NCBI RefSeq assembly: GCF_002092855.1
Contig: NZ_LVLC01000012.1
Coordinates: 372,001-436,000 of the forward strand
From: Campylobacter concisus
GTDB taxonomy: Bacteria > Campylobacterota > Campylobacteria > Campylobacterales > Campylobacteraceae
DNA: 64,000 bases
Reading direction: 5' to 3'
The position numbers were made by a program, and so were the translations under genes. The first letter of the stretch is position 1. Each line of letters starts with the position of its first letter. Below the pieces are notes generated by a model, which was not told where the DNA came from, made no database searches, and saw nothing but the letters and a program-made list of their open reading frames with translations. Positions 55,508 through 64,000 of the stretch are shown here, one piece after another.

Positions 55508-56160
55508 GCTCCACTTTCTATACCATTTACTAGATTATTTACCGCTTCAATAATAGCTAGGCTTAAAACCTTGCCATTTAGCGTAGAGTCGTATCCTGCT
55601 GTGCCGCCAAAGCCGATGATCTCTCTGTTTGAAAGGGTGTATTCGCCAGCGCCACTAACCGAATAGACAACCTCAGCCGTTTTGGTATCAACGATATTTA
55701 AATTTACCTTTGAATAGGCAGTTTGTTGCTTGCCTTTGCCAAGTATGCCAAATAGCTGATGATCGCCTGTTGTCTTGCGACCAAACTCGGTTACATCACC
55801 GGTTATCACGTATCTTGCACCTTTTAAATTTTGAGCAGTTTTACTTAGCTCGCTCTCTTGTTTGATCACTTTCATATTTGATCTATCAAGCACCAAAAAT
55901 CTGCCACTTTGCTGTAAATTTGTGATCAAAATGCTTTGAGCTTGGTTGCCAAGCCTATCCTCGCCATCAGCAAATACACCATTTTGGTAAGCTGATTGAT
56001 TATTAAATCGGCCTATCGAAACCGAAATTTTTTGACCATTGTAAACTGTGCCGTAGCTTGCTACTTTTGGAGTCTCAACAACCCTTGAGCTCTCACTCGC
56101 ACATCCAGCAAAAAGAGCTGCCGTAAGCAAAACTGCACCAACTTTAAATACATTTTTCAT
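55492..56160 (-). CDS. CsgG/HfaB-family lipoprotein
   Basis: 222 residues; signal peptide with lipobox LFAGCASES. The fold matches CsgG/HfaB: ISVSIGRFNNQSAYQNGVF, ILITNLQQSGRFLVLDRSN, and RYVITGDVTEFG. CsgG forms the outer-membrane pore for curli, but there are no curli subunits in this window and the length is below CsgG's 270 or so, missing part of the pore region perhaps. First of the three lipoprotein genes. Confidence 0.87.
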   Translation of the reverse strand: MKNVFKVGAVLLTAALFAGCASESSRVVETPKVASYGTVYNGQKISVSIGRFNNQSAYQNGVFADGEDRLGNQAQSILITNLQQSGRFLVLDRSNMKVIKQESELSKTAQNLKGARYVITGDVTEFGRKTTGDHQLFGILGKGKQQTAYSKVNLNIVDTKTAEVVYSVSGAGEYTLSNREIIGFGGTAGYDSTLNGKVLSLAIIEAVNNLVNGIESGAWQVK

Positions 56161-56207
56161 TTTTTATCCTTTGCGACAAAATCGCTTGTATATTACTAAA
56201 TTTCTTT

Positions 56208-57566
56208 TTAAATAGCTTTAAATTTCATCCATGTGCCTTTTAGGTATCTAATCGTAAAAAGCACCGCCTTTACAGCCCAGTCAGCAAACATTGCAAACCA
56301 AGTACCTATCATGCCAAGATCAAATGTGAGCGCAAAGATATAGGCCAAGATGACTCTACAAGCAAACATACAAATTAAATTTACAATCATCGGATATTTA
56401 GCATCCCCAGCAGCACGAAAAACAGTCGGATACGTATAGGCAAGTGGCCAAATAAGGCACATAGCGATACCGTGATACCAGACGATCTGTCTTGTTAAAT
56501 TTATGGCTTCGCTTGAGAGATTATAAACAAGAAGCAATGGCTCAAGTAAAAGCAAAATTACTGTTGTGCTAAAAAGCTGGACAATATAGATGCTTATCAT
56601 CGACTTTCTTACGTAAAATTTAGCCTGAGCAAAGTCGTTTGCGCCAACGCACCTTGAGATGACTACACTAAGTCCTGTGCCTATCGCCATGCCAGGGAGC
56701 ACTTGAAACATCACGATCGTCCCTCCCACGGCATTTGCAGCGATACTTGCCGTACCAAAGAGTGAAACAAGGCTCAAAACGATGATGCGACCCACGTAAA
56801 ACATCGAATTTTCAAAACCATAAGGCACTCCGATATTTAAAATTTTCTTGATGATCTCGTAGTCAAATTTATAGATAAAGCTCTTTCTTATGTGAAGTTT
56901 TAGCCTTATATCAAGAAGCAAATAGACTATGACAAAGCAAGCAAGCATCTTGGCTATAAGCGTACTGATGGCGATACCTAAAACACCAGTATGAAATGTA
57001 TAAATACTAATGGCAGTTAGAAGTACGTTTAATAAATTTGCAGCCGCCATAATATACATAGGTAGCTTTGCGTTTGACATCGTGCGAAAGATCGCCGCAG
57101 CTGCTGCATAGACAGCCAAAAATGGTGCAGAAATGGCCGAGAAAACAAGATAGTGGCTAGCATCATGCCTTACTTGCTCTTTAATATCGCCAAAGACATA
57201 ATCTAGGATAATATCTTTTAAAACTATGATGACCGCTGCGATAAAAAGGGCAAAGATAAAACTAAACCAGACGAGCTGATTTGCTGTGATTTTGGCATTG
57301 CCACTTTGTTTATTGCCTAGATACTGGCTAGCAACCACTGAGCCGCCAGTAGCGATAGCTGTAAAAATGCTAATAAATAGCGCCATGACAAATTCCACAA
57401 GACTAATCGCACTTACAGCGCTTTCACTAACACTTGCTGCCATTAGCGAGTTTGCAAGCCCTAAGCTATACTCTAAAAACTGCTCAACCGCAATAGGGAA
57501 AAATAGCTTTGCAAGATCGGCATTTGAGAAAAATTTTGTATTTTGATCTTTGGTTTTGTTTACCAT
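56208..57566 (-). CDS. MATE-family efflux transporter
   Basis: 452 residues, 12 helices in two related halves, each starting with the typical FFPIAVEQFLEYSLG / ILNIGVPYGFENSMFY amphipathic segment; ATGGSVVASQYLGNK and GGTIVMFQVLPGMAIGTGLSVVISRCVGAND are MATE signatures. Sodium- or proton-driven export of drugs or metabolites. It has its own start 77 bp from accC's stop; same strand as the lipoprotein genes (47-bp gap). Confidence 0.9.
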   Translation of the reverse strand: MVNKTKDQNTKFFSNADLAKLFFPIAVEQFLEYSLGLANSLMAASVSESAVSAISLVEFVMALFISIFTAIATGGSVVASQYLGNKQSGNAKITANQLVWFSFIFALFIAAVIIVLKDIILDYVFGDIKEQVRHDASHYLVFSAISAPFLAVYAAAAAIFRTMSNAKLPMYIMAAANLLNVLLTAISIYTFHTGVLGIAISTLIAKMLACFVIVYLLLDIRLKLHIRKSFIYKFDYEIIKKILNIGVPYGFENSMFYVGRIIVLSLVSLFGTASIAANAVGGTIVMFQVLPGMAIGTGLSVVISRCVGANDFAQAKFYVRKSMISIYIVQLFSTTVILLLLEPLLLVYNLSSEAINLTRQIVWYHGIAMCLIWPLAYTYPTVFRAAGDAKYPMIVNLICMFACRVILAYIFALTFDLGMIGTWFAMFADWAVKAVLFTIRYLKGTWMKFKAI

Positions 57567-57643
57567 GCTTCCCCTAAGATAAACTTAAAAAATTTTAATA
57601 TTTAAGCCAAGATCTGCTTTTTGCAAATCCTGACTTAAAAATT

Positions 57644-58975
57644 TTAGTGTCTTGAAAGATAATTTGTATCGTAGTTATTGCTTAAAAAGTCTTTATTTTC
57701 CATCATGGCGATGTGAAAATCTTTTGTTGTTTTTATGCCATTTATTATGAGCTGATCAAGAGCTACTTTCATCTTATGGATCGCCCTATTTCTGTCGGTG
57801 TCCCAAACTACGAGTTTGCCGATCATGCTATCGTAATACGGCGGTATAGAGTAGTCTTGATAGATATGGCTATCCATTCTTACATTGCGGCCACCTGGGC
57901 AGACATATTTTGTGATCTTGCCAGGACACGGAGTAAAGGTATTTGGATCCTCGGCTGTTATTCTACACTCGATCGCATGGCCTTTTAGCTCAATACTCTC
58001 TTGCGCTGGTAGTGCCTCGCCCTCAGCTACTTTTATCATAAGCTCGATGATATCAAGACCGCTTACCATCTCACTCACTGTGTGCTCAACTTGAAGCCTA
58101 GTGTTCATCTCGATGAAGTAAAAGTCCAAATTTTTATCAACTAAAAACTCAAACGTACCAGCTCCCTCGTAACCGATCGCTTTTGCCGCTTTTATGGCTG
58201 TTTCGTGAAGTCTCTCTCTTGTTTTTTCATCAAGTAAAATAGCTGGGCTTTCTTCGATCAGCTTTTGGTGGCGACGCTGCATAGAACAGTCGCGCTCGCC
58301 GATGTGAAGCACATTGCCATGGCTATCACCGATGACTTGAACTTCGATGTGGCGTGGGTTTAGGATATATTTTTCCATATACATTGTTCCGTCGCCAAAT
58401 GCGCTCATAGCTTCACTTTCAGCAGACCAAAATGCTTTTTCTAAATCCTCTTCACGTTCAACTACACGCATACCGCGTCCGCCGCCGCCTGCTGCAGCTT
58501 TTAGTATGACTGGATAGCCTATTTTTTTAGCTAGCTCTTTTGCTGCTTTTGTGTCAGCCACAGCGCCGTCTGAGCCAGGTATGACTGGTACACCAGCTCT
58601 TTGCATAACCTGCTTTGCCTTGCTCTTATCGCTCATCAAAGCCATCGCAGCAACACTTGGTCCTATAAATTTGATCTTATGATGCGAGCAAATTTCTACG
58701 AAATTTTGATTTTCACTTAAAAAGCCATATCCAGGGAAAATAGCGTCTGCTTCGCTAATCTCAGCCGCACTTATAATAGCTGGGATATTTAGATAGCTAT
58801 CACTTGAGCGCTCTTTACCGATGCAAATAGCCACATCAGCATATTTTACGTAAAGTGCGTCTTTATCAGCGGTTGAATAGACTACAACGGCTTCTTTGCC
58901 CATCTCCTTTATCGTTCGCAAAGCACGAAGAGCGATCTCGCCGCGGTTTGCGATTAAAATTCTTTTTAATTCCAT
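57644..58975 (-). CDS. accC: Acetyl-CoA carboxylase, biotin carboxylase subunit
   Basis: 443 residues. ATP-grasp enzyme that carboxylates biotin on AccB. Motifs: ILIANRGEIALRALR, the glycine loop KAAAGGGGRGMRV, HIEVQVIGD, and EMNTRLQVEHTVSE with the catalytic Arg. Overlaps accB by one base (TAATG). Order accC-accB-dcd-pseB is also that of C. jejuni, apart from the DUF3737 gene here. Confidence 0.97.
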   Translation of the reverse strand: MELKRILIANRGEIALRALRTIKEMGKEAVVVYSTADKDALYVKYADVAICIGKERSSDSYLNIPAIISAAEISEADAIFPGYGFLSENQNFVEICSHHKIKFIGPSVAAMALMSDKSKAKQVMQRAGVPVIPGSDGAVADTKAAKELAKKIGYPVILKAAAGGGGRGMRVVEREEDLEKAFWSAESEAMSAFGDGTMYMEKYILNPRHIEVQVIGDSHGNVLHIGERDCSMQRRHQKLIEESPAILLDEKTRERLHETAIKAAKAIGYEGAGTFEFLVDKNLDFYFIEMNTRLQVEHTVSEMVSGLDIIELMIKVAEGEALPAQESIELKGHAIECRITAEDPNTFTPCPGKITKYVCPGGRNVRMDSHIYQDYSIPPYYDSMIGKLVVWDTDRNRAIHKMKVALDQLIINGIKTTKDFHIAMMENKDFLSNNYDTNYLSRH

Positions 58976-59427
58976 TAATTTTTCTCCACGCCAAATAACG
59001 GCAATCCAAACTCAACTGGCTGTCCGTCAGAGACTAGCATCTCAGTGATCTGGCAGTCAAACTCAGCCTCGATCTCGTTCATAATCTTCATAGCCTCAAT
59101 AATACCGACTACATCGCCCTTTCTTACTCTTTGACCTACTTTTACGAATGGGGCCGCACCTGGGCTTGGAGCAGCGTAGAAAGTACCTACCATAGGAGAT
59201 TTTATGCTATCTTTTGGCGTATTTGATGCTGGTTTTACCTCTGAGCTAACGACTACATTTACGGGTGTTGGTGCTGGAGCTGCTGCTTGTGCTACTGGTT
59301 TAGCAGGTGCACAATAATCTGCAAATTTCTCAAGCTCTACTTCAAAATCACCGCTTTTTATCTTGATATGATTCATCTCCATATCATTAAAAAATTCGAT
59401 AAGCTCTTTTATATCTTCTTTTTTCAT
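58975..59427 (-). CDS. accB: Biotin carboxyl carrier protein
   Basis: 150 residues; helical start (IKELIEFFNDMEMNHIKI), Ala/Pro linker (AKPVAQAAAPAPTP) and biotinyl domain with Lys in EAMKIMNE, 36 residues from the C-terminus as in the family. I start it at ATG 59427 because AGGAG lies a few bases upstream; the open frame extends 75 bases further but without homology. Partner of AccC; translationally coupled. Confidence 0.96.
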   Translation of the reverse strand: MKKEDIKELIEFFNDMEMNHIKIKSGDFEVELEKFADYCAPAKPVAQAAAPAPTPVNVVVSSEVKPASNTPKDSIKSPMVGTFYAAPSPGAAPFVKVGQRVRKGDVVGIIEAMKIMNEIEAEFDCQITEMLVSDGQPVEFGLPLFGVEKN

Positions 59428-59536
59428 AGAAATTTCTCCTAAATTTTTATATAAGCGTCTAATTGTAGCGAAAATTAGATAAAAAATTTTTTTATGAAGC
59501 AAAAACGAGAACTCAAAGTTACTCTTTTTTGCTAAG

Positions 59537-60379
59537 TTATTTTTCAGTAATAATTATCTTAATGCCTTTAGTATCAACTAAATTTTCATCGATGATGATC
59601 TCATCTATCTTTGCTGCCATTATTACGCCACTTTTTGGATTTTTTATGCTTTTTATTGCTCCGTTTATGCTCACATCAACATTTGAATACTCAAACGCAA
59701 GACTTGTATCCATAAAAATGCAATCTTTTACAATCAAATTTTCCACGTAACAAAGGGCTTGTAAACTCTTTATCGTGCAGTTTATAAGCGTCACATTTTT
59801 TGAGTTCCAAGCCAGATATTCGCCTGAGATTAGACAGTTTTGTGCGGTCACGTTTTCGCAGTTCCAAAATGCATCTTTTGAAATGAGCTTTGAGTTTGTG
59901 ATATGGATATTTTTACAACCATCAAAGCAGTAGTTTCCGTCTAAATTTAGCCCATCGATCTCTAAATTCTCGCTATTTGCCCCGAAGTAATCGCCTTTTG
60001 CAAAAACATTTTTTATCTTCACATCCGCGCATCCCCAAAGTGTTTCACTAGCATCTGAAAAATTTATATTTTCTAATGAAATTTGTGAGCTTTTTCTAAA
60101 GCTTTTTGGAGCGTTGATGAGCGCGTCTTTGAAACTTAAATTTGTACTGTACCACATGCCAGCCCTTGCTAGAGGCTCCAAGTATCCGCCATTTAGCGTG
60201 ATATCATTTGCATACCAAAGTGGGTATTTGTAGGCAAAAACGCACTCATTTAGCTTTAAATTTGAGCTGTGCTTTAGCGGCGATTCGCCATCTTCAAAGA
60301 TACAGTTTGTAAAATTTACACTTTTTGCCCCAAACATCGCACGCTCGCCAGTAAAAATTTCTGAATTTTTCTCTTGCAT
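59537..60379 (-). CDS. DUF3737 beta-helix protein
   Basis: 280 residues, a right-handed beta-helix built of short repeats (NLKLNECVFA, DITLNGGYLE, NVTLINCTIK). The start SEIFTGERAMFGAKSV and segment LARAGMWYSTNLSF identify DUF3737. No signal peptide. Function unknown; often found near cell-wall or sugar genes. It sits between accB and dcd, where C. jejuni has no gene, so it may be a later addition. Confidence 0.85.
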   Translation of the reverse strand: MQEKNSEIFTGERAMFGAKSVNFTNCIFEDGESPLKHSSNLKLNECVFAYKYPLWYANDITLNGGYLEPLARAGMWYSTNLSFKDALINAPKSFRKSSQISLENINFSDASETLWGCADVKIKNVFAKGDYFGANSENLEIDGLNLDGNYCFDGCKNIHITNSKLISKDAFWNCENVTAQNCLISGEYLAWNSKNVTLINCTIKSLQALCYVENLIVKDCIFMDTSLAFEYSNVDVSINGAIKSIKNPKSGVIMAAKIDEIIIDENLVDTKGIKIIITEK

Positions 60380-60497
60380 TTTTGTCCTTTATTAATTTTT
60401 GCTGTTAAAATTATACTAATTTTCATCTAATTTAGTCGCTTTATTAAATTTACTTTAAAGACGCAAATCGTTATAATCGCCCAAAAAAGGAGCAAAA

Positions 60498-61058
60498 ATG
60501 GGTTTAAAGTCAGACTCTTGGATAAGAAAAATGTCAGTTGAGAAAAATATGATAGTGCCATTTGCCGAGGAGCAAGTGGGTCGTGGCGTCGTTAGTTACG
60601 GCGTTTCTAGCTATGGCTACGATATCCGCGTTGGTGATGAGTTTAAAATTTTTACAAACATCGGCGGAACCGTGGTTGATCCCAAAAATTTCGACGAGAA
60701 AAACGTAGTAGATTTTAAGGGCGATGTCTGCATCGTGCCGCCAAATTCATTCGCTCTAGCGCGCACGATCGAGTACTTTAACATGCCTGATAACGTGCTA
60801 GCGATCTGCCTTGGCAAAAGCACCTACGCAAGGTGCGGTATCATCGTAAACGTCACGCCTTTTGAGCCTGGATTTAAGGGGCACATCACGATAGAGATTT
60901 CAAATACTACGCCACTTCCTGCAAAAATTTATGCGAACGAAGGCATCGCACAGGTGCTATTTATCGAGGGTGACGAACCTTGTGAGGTGACTTATGCCGA
61001 CAAAAATGGTAAATACCAAGCCCAAGAAGGTATCACGCTACCAAGAATTTTGAAGTAA
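60498..61058 (+). CDS. dcd: dCTP deaminase
   Basis: 186 residues. Deaminates dCTP to dUTP, the substrate of the dUTPase at 6.1 kb, for thymidylate synthesis. Motifs: [40 protein letters not shown] with catalytic Glu, and EISNTTPLP. Ribosome site AAAGGAG. A hairpin follows its stop codon. Confidence 0.95.
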   Translation: MGLKSDSWIRKMSVEKNMIVPFAEEQVGRGVVSYGVSSYGYDIRVGDEFKIFTNIGGTVVDPKNFDEKNVVDFKGDVCIVPPNSFALARTIEYFNMPDNVLAICLGKSTYARCGIIVNVTPFEPGFKGHITIEISNTTPLPAKIYANEGIAQVLFIEGDEPCEVTYADKNGKYQAQEGITLPRILK

Positions 61059-61065
61059 TTTTCAT

Positions 61066-61087
61066 GCCTTTGCGACCTTGCAAAGGC
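61066..61087 (+). terminator. Hairpin after dcd
   Basis: Arms GCCTTTGC and GCAAAGGC with a six-base loop GACCTT, eight bases after the stop codon, followed by TAAATTT. Likely separates dcd from the pse genes. Confidence 0.65.
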
Positions 61088-61186
61088 TAAATTTAAATAC
61101 TACTTTTACAATTTCCTCTAAACATTAATTAAAATTTGACGAAATAGAATCTAGAAAGATAAAAAAATTTTTAATAAATTTTAAAA

Positions 61187-61206
61187 TTTTGGCATAGCTT
61201 TTGCTT
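61187..61206 (+). promoter_or_regulatory. Sigma-54 (RpoN) promoter before pseB
   Basis: The stretch TTTTGGCATAGCTTTTGCTT has GG at 61191-61192 and GC at 61203-61204 with ten bases between, the exact -24/-12 spacing, and TTGCTT fits the -12 box used in Campylobacter flagellar genes. Start site would be near 61216, some 60 bases before the pseB ATG. It would tie pseudaminic acid synthesis to the class 2 flagellar regulon. Confidence 0.65.
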
Positions 61207-61258
61207 AAATTTTTATAAAATACAATTTAGATTTAGCTATTTATACCCCAAAAAATAG

Positions 61259-63381
<2,123 letters not shown>

Positions 63382-63384
63382 AAA

Positions 63385-64000
63385 ATGATCTGCATCATCC
63401 CAGCAAGAGGCGGCAGCAAGAGGATACCTGGCAAAAACATAAAAGACTTTTTAGGCAAGCCCTTAATCGCATATAGCATCGAGGCTGCGTTAAATTCTAA
63501 AGTTTTTAGCGAAGTGATCGTAAGCACCGATGATGAAATGATCGCAAATGTGGCTAGAGAATTTGGAGCTAGCGTGCCATTTTTTAGAGATGCGAGCCTA
63601 AGCGATGACTACGCGACAAGCACTGACGTGATAAAAGACGCGATAAAGCGCGTAAATTCTAGCTTTAGTGATGTCTGCTGCCTTTATGCCACAGCACCGC
63701 TCATAACGGCTGAAATTTTAAAAGAGGCTGCAGGAGAGTTTAAAAAGCAGGAGTGTAAATTTTTATTTTCAGCGACTGCGTTCGATTTTCCTATACAAAG
63801 GGCGATAAAACTTGATGAAAACGCTAGCGTTAGCATGTTTTATCCTCAGTTTGAAAAGACACGCTCGCAAGATCTTGAGCCTGCGTTTCATGACGCTGGG
63901 GCATTTTATTTTGGCAAAAAAGAGGCTTGGCTGGAGTGCAGTGCTTTGTTTGCGCCACACTCAAAGGCATATTTGCTGCCAAGAAATTTAGTCTGCGATA
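63385..64000 (+). CDS. pseF: Pseudaminic acid cytidylyltransferase, cut by window edge
   Basis: ATG at 63385, open to the right edge (about 205 residues, nearly full length). CMP-sugar synthetase that activates pseudaminic acid: IPARGGSKRIPGKN at the N-terminus, STDDEMIA, YATAPL and the DAGAFYFGKKEAW segment near the end. Legionaminic or neuraminic acid enzymes share this fold, but the pseB-pseC neighbours make pseF the best call. The 3-bp spacing argues for one operon. Confidence 0.88.
   Translation, partial: MICIIPARGGSKRIPGKNIKDFLGKPLIAYSIEAALNSKVFSEVIVSTDDEMIANVAREFGASVPFFRDASLSDDYATSTDVIKDAIKRVNSSFSDVCCLYATAPLITAEILKEAAGEFKKQECKFLFSATAFDFPIQRAIKLDENASVSMFYPQFEKTRSQDLEPAFHDAGAFYFGKKEAWLECSALFAPHSKAYLLPRNLVCD

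Noticed and set aside
55492..56160. Curli secretion system
   Set aside because: Only a short CsgG-like protein; csgA, csgB, csgE and csgF are absent here.

Overview
The window reads as chromosome of an epsilonproteobacterium of the genus Campylobacter, most likely a hydrogen/formate-respiring species such as C. concisus (species is an inference). The reasons are low G+C with AT-rich spacers, a CiaB homologue, a dihaem-type PetC in petABC, a pyruvate:flavodoxin oxidoreductase close to fldA, and the pseB-pseC-pseF start of a pseudaminic acid locus beside accC-accB and dcd, an order also known from C. jejuni. No rRNA, tRNA, CRISPR array or intact insertion sequence was seen.

Layout. 1-7.1 kb: a cut CbrC-family gene, a fatty acid synthesis operon read leftward (fabG-acpP-fabF-accA), then small membrane, FMN-barrel, EI24, dUTPase and zinc-ribbon genes. 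7.1-12.4 kb: two paralogous membrane GGDEF-EAL proteins, one with degraded motifs, flanking a YcxB-like protein. 12.4-15.6 kb: CiaB, an acyl-CoA thioesterase and a Crp/Fnr regulator. 15.6-26.2 kb: a complete leftward hydrogenase-4 type operon (hyfA-B-C-E-F-G-H-I-hycH-hycI, no hyfD) followed by focA, and preceded by an unreported 32-codon reading frame that overlaps hyfA. 26.5-33.3 kb: a metallo-beta-lactamase-fold hydrolase, a small helical protein, a gene-poor stretch, petABC and mnmG. 33.5-41.1 kb: an LplT-PlsC-acyl-ACP synthetase fusion, then an amino-acid ABC transporter operon in which both tandem binding-protein genes are broken: the first by one extra base in a run of A, the second by a roughly 1.2 kb foreign insert carrying a secreted protein of unknown family. 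41.2-44 kb: flavodoxin with two small conserved genes, and a SotB-like exporter. 44.2-49.7 kb: a G+C-rich block (pyruvate oxidoreductase, DNA-deoxyinosine glycosylase, YwqK/MORN-like protein) that looks acquired from a higher-G+C relative. 50-57.6 kb: DcuC, an M3 peptidase, a short Sua5-like protein, an EamA exporter, a CsgG/DUF4810/DUF799 lipoprotein trio and a MATE exporter. 57.6-64 kb: accC-accB, a DUF3737 beta-helix protein, dcd, and pseB-pseC-pseF behind a good sigma-54 promoter match.

How the parts fit. FocA and the Hyf complex together suggest formate import or export coupled to proton reduction or hydrogen oxidation and to ion pumping through the HyfB/C/E/F membrane arm; the formate dehydrogenase partner is not here. 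PetABC passes electrons from menaquinol to cytochrome c, while pyruvate oxidoreductase and flavodoxin supply low-potential electrons. DcuC handles C4-dicarboxylates used in fumarate respiration. The pse genes feed flagellin glycosylation.

The most unusual spots are the doubly broken binding-protein pair with its insert, the small frame ahead of hyfA, the degenerate GGDEF-EAL protein, and the composition break at 44.2-49.7 kb.
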